Shown here: positions 10,204 through 18,292 of the stretch, piece after piece | Numbering within the stretch: the stretch's first letter is position 1 | Layout: each line of letters begins with the position of its first letter | Assembly (NCBI RefSeq): GCF_014280965.1 | Contig: NZ_JACODZ010000008.1 | Coordinates: 186,001 to 250,000, forward strand | From: Echinicola salinicaeni | GTDB taxonomy: Bacteria > Bacteroidota > Bacteroidia > Cytophagales > Cyclobacteriaceae | Direction of reading: 5' to 3' | Length of the DNA: 64,000 nucleotides | Notes under the pieces: model-generated | Told to the model about the DNA's origin: nothing | Database searches by the model: none | Seen by the model: only the letters and a program-made list of their open reading frames with translations | Position numbers and translations under genes: made by a program

Positions 10204-11412
10204 CTAAGTTGTTGAAGATTTTCCTGCTAAATATCCTGTCGTCCACGCAGCTTGAAAATTGAATCCCCCTGTAATACCATCGATATCTAATACCTCTCCA
10301 GCAAAATATAATCCTTTTAAGATACGACTTTCCATGGTCTTTGGATTGACCTCTTTTAAACTGACTCCTCCTGCGGTAACAAACTCTTCTTTAAAAGTTG
10401 TTTTACCATTTACATGCAATATATAACAAAAAATATGTTGTTCCAAACCATTTATTTGCTTTTTACTAGTGTTCATCCATAGTAAATCCCTTTTTATACC
10501 TGATTTTTCTATCAAATGTTCCCAAAGTCTTTTTGGTAAATCAAAAAGCGGATAACCCAAAACCTTTCTTTTTGGATGATTGGCCTTATATGCCATCAAT
10601 GTATTTCTAATTTCTTCTTCTTTTAATTCAGCATTCCACCTGATATGTGCATTTGCATTATAGTTATGATCATATAACCATTGAGCGCCAAAGGCTGATA
10701 GCTTTAATACTGCAGGACCACTAACTCCCCAATGTGTAATCAATAATGGCCCCTCATAAGAAAGTTTTGTTCCTTCCAATCTAACATGTGCATTTGGAAC
10801 AGATATTCCCTGCAGGGATTTCAGGCTTTCGCCTGGCGTATTGAAGGTAAACAAAGAAGGAATAGGTGACACTATATCATGTCCTAGATCCTGATACATA
10901 CTAAATCCCGCTAACTTTGGACTTCCCCCAGAAGTAATGATGACCTTGCTCACCTTTTCAGTTCCATCTCCCACAAAAAGTAAATAACCATTCTCATCTT
11001 CCTCTATTTTATTTACTGCTGACTTCAATCTAACCTGCACCCCATTTTTATCAGCTTCATTTCTCAATACATCAATGATGGTTTGGGAATCATCGGTTAT
11101 TGGAAACATCCTTCCATCCTCTTCTGTCTTCAGTTTTACTCCTCGTGATTCAAACCATCCTATTGTATCTTTTACTTGAAACTCCTTGAATGCCTTCTTC
11201 AAAAAATTGGCTCCTCGGGGGTAATTCTTCAATAGATGCGAGGTTTGAAATGCTGCATGGGTAACGTTGCACCTTCCTCCTCCAGAAACTTTAACTTTTG
11301 AAAGGGTTTTTGAAGTCTTTTCAAAAATGATAACCTGCGCACCTTTTTCTGCTGCATGAATTGCTGCGAAAAAACCTGCTGCTCCACCTCCAATAATTCC
11401 TATTTTATTCAT
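10204..11412 (-). CDS. HI0933/BaiN-family NAD(P)/FAD-dependent oxidoreductase
   Basis: A 402-residue flavoprotein. The dinucleotide motif IIGGGAAGFFAAIHA begins at residue 6, and VKVSGGGRCNVTH (about 41-53) is the hallmark of the HI0933-like family. GGVSLKEVNPKTMES and the C-terminal GLYFAGEVLDIDG plus GGFNFQAAWTTGYLAG segments are family-typical and form the FAD-binding end. It is cytoplasmic. Biochemical roles in the family are scarce (a few reduce steroid or fatty substrates), so none is assigned here. The stop overlaps or abuts the HPt start, which suggests a two-gene unit. Confidence 0.87.
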   Translation of the reverse strand: MNKIGIIGGGAAGFFAAIHAAEKGAQVIIFEKTSKTLSKVKVSGGGRCNVTHAAFQTSHLLKNYPRGANFLKKAFKEFQVKDTIGWFESRGVKLKTEEDGRMFPITDDSQTIIDVLRNEADKNGVQVRLKSAVNKIEEDENGYLLFVGDGTEKVSKVIITSGGSPKLAGFSMYQDLGHDIVSPIPSLFTFNTPGESLKSLQGISVPNAHVRLEGTKLSYEGPLLITHWGVSGPAVLKLSAFGAQWLYDHNYNANAHIRWNAELKEEEIRNTLMAYKANHPKRKVLGYPLFDLPKRLWEHLIEKSGIKRDLLWMNTSKKQINGLEQHIFCYILHVNGKTTFKEEFVTAGGVSLKEVNPKTMESRILKGLYFAGEVLDIDGITGGFNFQAAWTTGYLAGKSSTT

Positions 11413-12019
11413 ATGTCATTAAAACAATTTATTTGGGCAAAAATGGAGAAAATTGATGATAGCATCCATAAAGTCACAATTATTCTAACTCTTTAAAAAA
11501 TATTTTGTTAAAGCCACCCTCTAGCTCAATTAATATCATTGAAATTTTTATGGCTTCTGGCTCTCACTCACATATTTCTCCTATTACTGTAAGCTATTGG
11601 TATTACATTGATTCATGATTCGCTTTTTGCCCCACACTTGCAAAAAATGAATCTTTTAACGCTTCCAAACCAGCGCTAAGCCTGATTTAGTCTCAGCTCA
11701 AACTCTTGTGATAATTTTTAAAAGAACATCTGAGATGGTGCTTCTAAAAATAGACCTTAGTATGACCTTGAAGTTTATTAATATTCACACCAAATTTCTT
11801 GTACTAAAAAACATTATAATTAAGATAATAATTATTGCCCAATAATTAGATTAAATATCCTTACAAATTCACATTTTAAAACATAAACTTCTGTTTCGAT
11901 ATTAATAGGCTCCAAAATACTAGTAGTTAATTATCCTTAAATATTTCAGAAAATGTATGGACATTTGGATCAATTTTAAGTTCTTTAGGCACTGGAAAAG
12001 AACTCAATAGTTGAAAACA
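11413..12019. other. 607-base gap without a gene; one strong hairpin
   Basis: No coding frame with plausible composition was found on either strand. The main structure is a hairpin at 11617-11653: GATTC..TTTTTGC pairs with GCAAAAA..GAATC with one 2-base mismatch and a 9-base loop, then CTTTTAAC. As read on the plus strand it looks like a terminator without an upstream plus-strand gene. The rest is AT-rich and unremarkable. Confidence 0.5.
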
Positions 12020-12763
12020 ATGCCGCTTATTCATTATAAAAGATTCAAGAATTACGGGATAAAAAGATATCCACATTATTACTTCATTTTAATTCTCAGT
12101 TTATTCAGCCTGATTATTTTTGATTCCTCAGCTCAGGTAAAACCCAACTTGGGACAAACTGATAAACTGATGCAATTGGGCAAACAAGCCCTTGAAACCA
12201 AAGAATACGAAAAAGCCAATTATTATTTCAGGGAAATAATTGAAAGTGGTGTACCCATTCCATCGGAAATGCCGTATTTTTTTGCAGAAACCCTCTTTGC
12301 TCTCAAACAATTTGATAACAGTGCTAATTTTCTCAATAAGTATTTACAGTTAAATGGCTTTAAAGCTGACCACTTTGATGAAGCAAAAGGGCTCCAAAAA
12401 AGATTGGTCTCTCCGCTGAATGCAATAAGGTCTTGTTCTCTATGTGATGTGAAGGGGTACCGTTATCATACCTGCTCCACCTGTGAAGGCAAAAAGGTAA
12501 TAGAACAAGATTGCCATTATTGTAAAGCCAATGGAATCGTTGGATGCAGTAGATGTAAAGCTACCGGTTTGATTACAAAGAAAAATATCTTCGATCAAAC
12601 AGAATATTTTAAATGTGAAAGATGTGAAGGAAAAGGCAGATTGGTTTGCCCCTTCTGCAAAGGTTCATTAAAAGAAAATAGTGATTGCAATAGCTGTGAT
12701 GGTTTTGGAAAAGTCCATTCAGATGAAATTTGTGACCATCAAGAGGAAAAAGAAATTATCTAA
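12020..12763 (+). CDS. Exported TPR-like protein with DnaJ-type CxxC zinc-finger array
   Basis: A hydrophobic segment (about residues 20-35) ending in DSSAQ looks like a signal peptide. A TPR-like helical region follows (about 45-130). The C-terminal third contains seven CxxC pairs (C139/142, 152/155, 165/168, 176/179, 199/202, 210/213, 223/226), several followed by a G-x-G turn as in the DnaJ cysteine-rich domain. Such arrays bind zinc or act in thiol exchange. The ATG at 12020 was preferred to the TTG three codons earlier. An exported DnaJ-like finger is unusual because zinc-cysteine clusters are normally cytoplasmic; the segment could also be a signal anchor with the domain outside. Function is unknown. 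Confidence 0.7.
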   Translation: MPLIHYKRFKNYGIKRYPHYYFILILSLFSLIIFDSSAQVKPNLGQTDKLMQLGKQALETKEYEKANYYFREIIESGVPIPSEMPYFFAETLFALKQFDNSANFLNKYLQLNGFKADHFDEAKGLQKRLVSPLNAIRSCSLCDVKGYRYHTCSTCEGKKVIEQDCHYCKANGIVGCSRCKATGLITKKNIFDQTEYFKCERCEGKGRLVCPFCKGSLKENSDCNSCDGFGKVHSDEICDHQEEKEII

Positions 12764-12797
12764 GCTATTTTTTAAAACTAGCTCCTTACATATAAAT

Positions 12798-12825
12798 AAA
12801 AAGCCAGGAAAATTCCTGGCTTTTT
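12798..12825. terminator. Bidirectional terminator between convergent genes
   Basis: AAAAAGCCAGG (12798-12808) and CCTGGCTTTTT (12815-12825) form an 11-base stem with a 6-base loop and A/T runs on both sides. It serves the zinc-finger protein gene (+) and the TPR gene (-). Confidence 0.87.
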
Positions 12826-12845
12826 ATTTATTCATCTTGAAAGAA

Positions 12846-13448
12846 TCATTTACAATATTTTTCCAAAGCTACATCAGCCTGCTTATAATTAAGCCCAGAA
12901 GCCAACCTAAAATCTTCACATGCACTGCGCGTTTTCTTGGTGGCATATTTTAAAACACCTCTGTAATAATAGGCCTGGCCATATTTCTCATCTATCTGAA
13001 TGGCAGTACTGTATTCATCCATTGCCTCGTCGGTTTTACCCATTTGATGCAATGCCCTGCCTTTCATAAAATAGGCTGTTGCAGGTGCTCCAGGAACCTC
13101 TACAGCATAACCTGCATATAGCAAAGATCTTTCAAAATTGTCTTCCTTCTGGTATAAATTGGAAAGACTGAGTAAGATCTGAATATTTTTTGGGTCTTGT
13201 TTGTACCCTGCTTCAAAATCTTCCTTGGCTGAGTCTAAATCCCCTAACTCCTCATAAGCTCTTCCCCTTTTATAAAGGGCATTTACATCTTTGGGTTTGG
13301 TGGCCAATCGTTCAGAGTAAGCATCCACTGCCTCTTTGTAATGCCCACTTTCAAAGAATTTATCACCTTCAGAGCTTCCTTGATTGTTACATCCCCACAT
13401 TAGACTTGTTGAAACCAACAAGACCAAAACCGATTTTTTGTAATTCAT
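12846..13448 (-). CDS. Exported TPR protein, probable lipoprotein
   Basis: A 200-residue protein with an N-terminal hydrophobic signal ending in LMWGC-NN, a weak lipobox, suggests a lipid-anchored envelope protein. The remainder is about five tetratricopeptide units (for example DVNALYKRGRAYEELGDLDS and TAYFMKGRALHQMGKTDEA), which are protein-interaction scaffolds. The last unit carries a conserved Cys pair (SACEDFRLA and KYC). The gene lies 15 bases after dapD on the same strand and may be read from the dapD transcript, though no functional link is evident. The partner protein is unknown. Confidence 0.72.
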   Translation of the reverse strand: MNYKKSVLVLLVSTSLMWGCNNQGSSEGDKFFESGHYKEAVDAYSERLATKPKDVNALYKRGRAYEELGDLDSAKEDFEAGYKQDPKNIQILLSLSNLYQKEDNFERSLLYAGYAVEVPGAPATAYFMKGRALHQMGKTDEAMDEYSTAIQIDEKYGQAYYYRGVLKYATKKTRSACEDFRLASGLNYKQADVALEKYCK

Positions 13449-13463
13449 TATTCAATTTAAATT

Positions 13464-14279
13464 TTAGACTGCGACATTATTTTCTCTCAAAGCCTCATTC
13501 AATGAAGTTTTGCGATCTGTCGATGCCTTTCTTTGTCCGATGATCAACGCACATGGAACTTGGAATTCACCTGCTGCAAATTGCTTAGGTATTGATCCAG
13601 GAATAACCACTGATCTTGGAGGAACATAGCCTCTGTATTCTTTTGGTTCATCACCAGTCACATCAATGATCTTGGAGCTGGCAGTCAAGGTTACCCCTGC
13701 ACCAATTACAGCTTCTTTACCTACATGAACCCCTTCTACGATAATGGCTCTAGACCCAATAAATGCACCATCTTCGATAATTACCGGAGCAGCTTGAACT
13801 GGTTCCAATACTCCTCCAATACCTACTCCACCACTAAGGTGAACGTCTTTACCGATTTGAGCACAAGAACCTACAGTAGCCCAAGTATCCACCATAGTAC
13901 CTCCATCTACATAAGCACCGATGTTCACGTAAGAAGGCATCATGACTACACCACTTGCAAGAAACGCGCCATATCTAGCTACTGCGTGAGGAACTACTCT
14001 TACACCATGTTTGGCATAATTGGTTTTAAGAGCCATTTTATCGTGAAACTCAAAAGGACCTACCTCGATGGTTCTCATTTTTTGGATAGGGAAATATAAA
14101 ATAACCGCCTTTTTTACCCAGTCATTTACCTTCCATTCGCCACCTTCCACTGGCTCGGCTACCCTAATTTTTCCTGTGTCCAAATCATCAATCACTGTTT
14201 TTACAGCAATTTGAACATCCTTTTCCTTTAATAACTCCCTGTTTTCCCAGGCCTTCTCAATGATAGTCTGTAATTCCAT
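13464..14279 (-). CDS. dapD: 2,3,4,5-tetrahydropyridine-2,6-dicarboxylate N-succinyltransferase
   Basis: DapD transfers a succinyl group from succinyl-CoA to tetrahydrodipicolinate in the lysine and diaminopimelate pathway. The 271-residue protein has an N-terminal helical domain and a left-handed beta-helix built from hexapeptide repeats (about residues 100-235, for example VNIGAYVDGGTMVDTWATVG and GKEAVIGAGVTLTAS). EPVEGGEWKVNDWVKKAV and RGYVPPRSVVIPG are characteristic DapD segments. Length is typical. A TPR lipoprotein gene follows closely. The divergent glycosyltransferase gene starts 41 bases upstream, so both promoters share a very short region. Confidence 0.94.
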   Translation of the reverse strand: MELQTIIEKAWENRELLKEKDVQIAVKTVIDDLDTGKIRVAEPVEGGEWKVNDWVKKAVILYFPIQKMRTIEVGPFEFHDKMALKTNYAKHGVRVVPHAVARYGAFLASGVVMMPSYVNIGAYVDGGTMVDTWATVGSCAQIGKDVHLSGGVGIGGVLEPVQAAPVIIEDGAFIGSRAIIVEGVHVGKEAVIGAGVTLTASSKIIDVTGDEPKEYRGYVPPRSVVIPGSIPKQFAAGEFQVPCALIIGQRKASTDRKTSLNEALRENNVAV

Positions 14280-14320
14280 AAAATTATATTAGATTCGCTC
14301 TAGTTAAGTTTTCTTTTTTA

Positions 14321-15436
14321 ATGAATAAAGCCACTATACTTATCGCTTCCGTACTGAAACCTGTTAATGACACAAGGGCTTTTGACAAACTCGCAATTTC
14401 ACTGCGTGAAACAAATAAATACCACATAAACATCATAGGATTTTTAGAAAAAAAAACACCAAAACAGGATAATATTGAATTTACTTCAATATTTAACAAA
14501 AACCGTCTGCACCCCTATAGGCTACTGGCTCCTTTTAAGCTTTGCTATTTTTTATTTAAATCAAAACCAAAATTGGTGATCATATCTACCTATGAATTAT
14601 TATTTCCTGCTGTGCTACTCAAGGGGATATTGAAATACAAACTGATTTATGATGTACAGGAAAATTACACTAAAAATATTGAATTTAACCAGACATTAGC
14701 CGATTGGTTAAAATTAATTCCCATAAAATATATCCAGTCTGTTGAGAAAATCACTAAACCAAAAATAGACCATCACTTTTTTGCTGAAAAATGCTATCAA
14801 GATGAATTCCCAGACATCAGAGATTATACTGTATTAGAAAACAAATATGCCGGTAAGTCTCGCTCAGTCCCCCAATTCAAAATTGATGATGATCATTTAA
14901 AATTCGTTATCACAGGAACCATCACCCCGGCATACGGAGCAGCACAAGCCATCCATTGGTTCAACTATATGAAACAACATTACCATAATGCAAGCTTAGA
15001 AATAGTAGGGTACTGCCCCTTGTCCGAATACAAGTCAAAACTTGAAGGACTAGCCTTGACCAGTCCAGGTGTAAAACTCAGGCTGAGCGCTAAGCCTATG
15101 GCCCAGAAAGTAATTTACGATGCTTTATTAAAAGGCAATATCCTATTATTACCCTACCATGACCTACCCAGCATTTCCCCAAAAATCCCCACAAAAATTT
15201 ATGAAGGATTGGCCTTGGGCATCCCAATGATTATACCCCAAAATCCTATTTGGGAAGAACTGATTTTGCCTTATTCTGCTGGATGCTCTATCGACTATTC
15301 AAAACCAGAAGATAGCCTTTTAACATTTAAAAATTTCCTTAAAACTCCTAAGTATACTAAGACCGTTGGGCCTGAAGTAACTTGGGAAAATGAAGCAAAT
15401 AAGCTTTGTAAAATAGTAGCTAAGTTGATCCCTTAA
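14321..15436 (+). CDS. Glycosyltransferase, GT4-like (GT-B fold)
   Basis: A 371-residue protein with the two Rossmann halves of a GT-B enzyme. The N-terminal half has LIASVLKPVNDTRAFDKLA, a common opening for Bacteroidota glycosyltransferases. The C-terminal half has IVGYCPL, the donor-site region PKIPTKIYEGLALGIPMII (a variant of the P-x-K-x-x-E-x-x-A-x-G-x-P motif) and a C-terminal helix. It probably transfers a sugar from a nucleotide donor in cell-surface polysaccharide or lipid assembly. No other glycan genes are adjacent, so donor and acceptor are unknown. It is divergent from dapD. Confidence 0.75.
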   Translation: MNKATILIASVLKPVNDTRAFDKLAISLRETNKYHINIIGFLEKKTPKQDNIEFTSIFNKNRLHPYRLLAPFKLCYFLFKSKPKLVIISTYELLFPAVLLKGILKYKLIYDVQENYTKNIEFNQTLADWLKLIPIKYIQSVEKITKPKIDHHFFAEKCYQDEFPDIRDYTVLENKYAGKSRSVPQFKIDDDHLKFVITGTITPAYGAAQAIHWFNYMKQHYHNASLEIVGYCPLSEYKSKLEGLALTSPGVKLRLSAKPMAQKVIYDALLKGNILLLPYHDLPSISPKIPTKIYEGLALGIPMIIPQNPIWEELILPYSAGCSIDYSKPEDSLLTFKNFLKTPKYTKTVGPEVTWENEANKLCKIVAKLIP

Positions 15437-15522
15437 ATGCTCTTCAACTTAATAGCCTCTTTCATTTTTTCCAGCTCCATTTAACTAAGCTATTCAGTTC
15501 ATTTTCTATTCCCAACTTGGCA

Positions 15523-15548
15523 CTGGGCGTAGTATATACTACGCCCAG
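15523..15548. repeat. Perfect 26-base palindrome
   Basis: CTGGGCGTAGTA followed by TA and then TACTACGCCCAG reads the same on both strands with no spacer. It is followed by GTGTTCCCAGTAC and GTGTCCCATATG, which echo each other. No T run follows, so it is not a standard terminator. Confidence 0.7.
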
Positions 15549-15617
15549 CGCCGTGTTCCCAGTACAGTGTCCCATATGCTAGTACCAAAAGCTAGCACCG
15601 GATATCCAATAGTCAAC

Positions 15618-15648
15618 TTATACACATCTCTATAAAAAGTTATCCACC
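15618..15648 (+). promoter_or_regulatory. Two DnaA-box-like sites
   Basis: TTATACACA (15618-15626) fits the consensus TTATNCACA exactly. TTATCCACC (15640-15648) differs at the last base. They are 13 bases apart in the same orientation. Confidence 0.5.
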
Positions 15649-15779
15649 AATCCCACCTCTAAAAAACTATAGGTATGAAAACGGAAACTCTAAATTTTAA
15701 ACCAAAAGTAAAACAACGAAAGAAATAGTCAAATCATAAAACCTTATATTCCTGATTATTAAACAATAATTCAACACTA

Positions 15780-15808
15780 ACTAAACTTTATTTTAGTCAA
15801 GACTTAAA
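15780..15808. promoter_or_regulatory. Overlapping dyads of TTTAGT half-sites, possible DtxR-family operator
   Basis: ACTAAA (15780-15785) and TTTAGT (15792-15797) form one inverted pair. TTTTAGTC (15791-15798) and GACTTAAA (15801-15808) form another with one mismatch. The same half-site recurs at 15869-15884 in the promoter. Confidence 0.35.
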
Positions 15809-15831
15809 CAATAATAACATTAAAATTTGAG

Positions 15832-15840
15832 TTATCCACA
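15832..15840 (+). promoter_or_regulatory. Perfect DnaA box
   Basis: TTATCCACA is the classical DnaA box. It lies next to the AT-rich stretch at 15740-15831 and 81 bases before the regulator ATG. Confidence 0.5.
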
Positions 15841-15866
15841 GTCGATTTAGGTCTTATTGAAATATT

Positions 15867-15896
15867 TTTTTAGTATAATCTAAATCACTATATTTG
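15867..15896 (+). promoter_or_regulatory. Promoter of the metal-import operon with an operator-like dyad
   Basis: TATATTTG at 15889-15896 matches the -7 box TAnnTTTG. The -33 region is a poor T run (15867-15870). Between them TTTAG-TATAAT-CTAAA (15869-15884) is a perfect interrupted dyad, a sensible place for the operon's own DtxR-type repressor to bind. The TTG that could open the reading frame upstream lies inside the -7 box, so translation must start at 15921. Confidence 0.5.
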
Positions 15897-15920
15897 AATT
15901 GTCAACCTAAACATGAATTA

Positions 15921-16589
15921 ATGCCGAGCTTAACATACGCAGAAGAGAACTACCTCAAAGCGATCTACCATTTGTCTGATGGAGGCAAGAACAATGTCTC
16001 TACCAATGACCTCTCCAAGGAGATGAAAACCAAGCCTGCCTCTGTCAGCGATATGTTGAGAAAACTTTCAGAAAAAGAGGTAATCAACTATAGAAAATAC
16101 TATGGGGTCACAATCACAGAAGAAGGGAAAAAATCCGCCCTACAGATCATCAGAAAGCACCGCCTTTGGGAAGTATTTTTAGTAGAAAAATTAATGTTCA
16201 GCTGGGATGAAGTACATGATGTGGCGGAAGAGTTGGAACATATAAAATCCCCTATCTTGATCCAAAGATTGGATGACTTCTTAGGCAATCCAAAATATGA
16301 CCCTCACGGTGATCCTATCCCGGATGAATTTGGAGATGTAAAAGCAAGACCTAGACTCCCCCTCAATGAATTGATGGTAAATGATGGAGGTCAAATCGTA
16401 GCAGTGAAGGACAGCAGTGCTGCCTTCCTAAGATACTTAGACAAAGTGGGAGCTTATATAGGAGCCAGAATAAAGGTACTGGACAAAGTGGAATTTGACG
16501 GATCTTTGGAAATATTGGTTGACAACAAGAAAACCCTGTTCATGTCCAAAGATGTTGCAGGAAATATATTAATCATGCAAACCTCATGA
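15921..16589 (+). CDS. DtxR/MntR-family metal-dependent transcriptional regulator
   Basis: The 222-residue protein has an N-terminal winged helix (residues 7-70), a dimerisation and metal-sensing domain (71-135) and a C-terminal SH3/FeoA-like domain (about 150-222). By eye against DtxR, the metal ligands are H80, E84, H99, E103, E106 and H107; glutamate at 103 replaces the cysteine of iron-type DtxR, as in manganese-type MntR. It would bind its operator and repress import when metal is plentiful. It is the first gene of the operon and overlaps the binding-protein gene by 4 bases (ATGA), so autoregulation is likely. Mn versus Fe specificity is inference. Confidence 0.87.
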   Translation: MPSLTYAEENYLKAIYHLSDGGKNNVSTNDLSKEMKTKPASVSDMLRKLSEKEVINYRKYYGVTITEEGKKSALQIIRKHRLWEVFLVEKLMFSWDEVHDVAEELEHIKSPILIQRLDDFLGNPKYDPHGDPIPDEFGDVKARPRLPLNELMVNDGGQIVAVKDSSAAFLRYLDKVGAYIGARIKVLDKVEFDGSLEILVDNKKTLFMSKDVAGNILIMQTS

Positions 16590-17506
16590 AATATAGATTT
16601 CTATTTATAATAATATACTCCGTTCTAACCAGCTCCTGCAAGTTTGACAGAGATGGAGAAAATGGAAAGTTCCGAATTACTGCCACCACCAATATCATGG
16701 CTGATGGTGTAAAAGAATTAGTTGGCGACAGCGCTATTGTGACTCCTGTCATGGCTGTGGGTGTCGACCCTCATTTGTACAAGGCATCTCAAAGAGACCT
16801 TGATCTTTTCTTCGATGCTGACTTGGTTATTTACCATGGGCTTCATCTAGAAGGAAAGATGGTGGAAGTGCTGGACAAATTTGCCAGAACCCATCCCATC
16901 ATTGATGTTGGTGAACTGCTCCCTCCCACCCTATTGATTGCAAGTCCCGAATATGCCAACACGGTGGATCCTCATATTTGGTTTGATGTCAATTTATGGA
17001 CAACTGCCATGAAAAATCTGAAGGATGAGATCATTAGAAGAAAACCAGAGTGGAAAGATTATGTCAATACCAACTGGGAAAAATATCAGATAAAGCTAAA
17101 TGAATTAGATAGTTACACCAATAACAAAATCCACGAAATCACTCAACAAGGCCAGATATTGATTACCGCCCATGATGCATTTTCCTATTTCGGAAAGGCA
17201 TATGATATAGAAGTGAAAGGACTACAAGGTTTATCCACTCTTAGTGAGCCTGGACTAAATGATGTTTCCAAATTGGTCAGTTTCATAATTGAAAAGGACA
17301 TCAAAGCCATTTTCATTGAACAATCCATTTCGCCCAAGGCTATTAAAGCGGTAATTGAAGGATGTAAAAGAAAAGGACATGCTGTGAAGCTTGCTGGACC
17401 ACTATATACTGACAGTTTGGGGGAACCTGATGGCCCAGCAGGCACCTATCTTGGAATGGTAAAAACCAATGTAGATGCTATCGTACAAAACCTGAAATCA
17501 GAATGA
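16586..17506 (+). CDS. Metal ABC transporter substrate-binding lipoprotein (TroA/MntA/ZnuA family)
   Basis: A cluster A-I binding protein of 306 residues. A short signal ends at LTSSC (C18 probable lipid anchor), which places it in the envelope facing the periplasm. The metal ligands read by eye are H63 (DPHLY), H130 (DPHIWFD), H196 (TAHDAF) and D276 (LYTDSL), the same H-H-H-D set as TroA; classic Mn-specific members have Glu in the third place. There is no long His-rich loop like that of many zinc ZnuA proteins. It delivers metal to the two permeases. Coding overlaps of 4 bases with both neighbours show a tight operon. Confidence 0.87.
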   Translation: MKYRFLFIIIYSVLTSSCKFDRDGENGKFRITATTNIMADGVKELVGDSAIVTPVMAVGVDPHLYKASQRDLDLFFDADLVIYHGLHLEGKMVEVLDKFARTHPIIDVGELLPPTLLIASPEYANTVDPHIWFDVNLWTTAMKNLKDEIIRRKPEWKDYVNTNWEKYQIKLNELDSYTNNKIHEITQQGQILITAHDAFSYFGKAYDIEVKGLQGLSTLSEPGLNDVSKLVSFIIEKDIKAIFIEQSISPKAIKAVIEGCKRKGHAVKLAGPLYTDSLGEPDGPAGTYLGMVKTNVDAIVQNLKSE

Positions 17507-18291
17507 TACAACAAATAGATAATCCAGTAGTTGAAGTACATGACCTTATGGTCAGCTACGGGCAAAATCCGGTACTTTGGAATATTGACCTGACTTTACC
17601 AGCAGGCGCCCTCATTGGTATACTTGGCCCTAATGGAGCAGGAAAATCCACCCTCATTAAAAGCATAATGGGGCTTATTGAAGCCAATAGTGGCTATTCA
17701 AGGATTTTTGACCAAGAGTTAAACCAAGTTAGAAACAGGGTAAGTTATGTCCCTCAGCGGGAGTCTGTAGACTGGGATTTCCCAGCATCTGCATTAGATA
17801 TTGTGATGATGGGAACTTATCATCATTTGGGAATATTCAAAAGACCGGGCAAAAAGGAAAAAGCATTGGCAATGACCTGTTTGGAAAAGGTAAATATGAA
17901 AGCCTTTGCTAATAGACAAATCAGTGAACTTTCAGGAGGCCAGCAACAGCGGGTATTTATTGCAAGGGCCTTGGCCCAGGAAGCAGATATTTATTTTATG
18001 GATGAACCATTTGCAGGAGTAGACATGAGCACTGAAAAAGCCTTAGTAAGTCTCTTCCAAGAAATGACTGCAAAAGGAAAAACTGTCATCGTAGTACACC
18101 ATGATATATACTCCGCTGGAAAATATTTCGATTGGCTTATTATGCTAAACATGCACTTGATTGCTTCTGGCCCTACCGAACAAGTGCTTACCGAAGAATT
18201 GTTGACCAAAACCTATGGAGGCAAGCTATCCATGCTTACGGATATTGGAGAGTTGATCAAAAAGAGTGATTTCAATCCATTGAAAAGTTAA
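17503..18291 (+). CDS. Metal ABC transporter ATP-binding protein (MntB/TroB/ZnuC-like)
   Basis: A 262-residue ABC ATPase. Walker A is GPNGAGKST (about residues 43-51), followed by the Q-loop PQRESVDWDFP, signature LSGGQQQR, Walker B IYFMDEPFAGVD and the switch histidine in VHHD. PQRESVDWDFPASALDIVMM is typical for ATPases of the manganese/zinc/iron (TroB-like) class. It powers import through the two membrane proteins encoded next. It overlaps the binding-protein gene by 4 bases and lies one base before the permease gene, so the subunits are made together. Confidence 0.92.
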   Translation: MIQQIDNPVVEVHDLMVSYGQNPVLWNIDLTLPAGALIGILGPNGAGKSTLIKSIMGLIEANSGYSRIFDQELNQVRNRVSYVPQRESVDWDFPASALDIVMMGTYHHLGIFKRPGKKEKALAMTCLEKVNMKAFANRQISELSGGQQQRVFIARALAQEADIYFMDEPFAGVDMSTEKALVSLFQEMTAKGKTVIVVHHDIYSAGKYFDWLIMLNMHLIASGPTEQVLTEELLTKTYGGKLSMLTDIGELIKKSDFNPLKS

Positions 18292-18292
18292 T

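Larger units (their letters stand above)
15437..15920. other. AT-rich non-coding region with DnaA-box-like sites: candidate oriC or regulatory region
   Basis: Between the glycosyltransferase and the metal operon lie 484 bases without a gene. They contain two perfect TTATNCACA DnaA boxes in the same orientation (TTATACACA 15618-15626 and TTATCCACA 15832-15840), one near match (TTATCCACC 15640-15648), a 26-base perfect palindrome (15523-15548), very AT-rich stretches (15740-15830) and several TTTAGT/ACTAAA half-sites near the operon promoter. An origin of replication is possible but not proven: genes to the right soon become mostly minus-strand, which does not favour it. Confidence 0.35.

Noticed and set aside
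15894-15920. TTG start for the DtxR-type regulator
   Set aside because: The TTG lies inside the -7 promoter box; the ATG at 15921 matches family starts.
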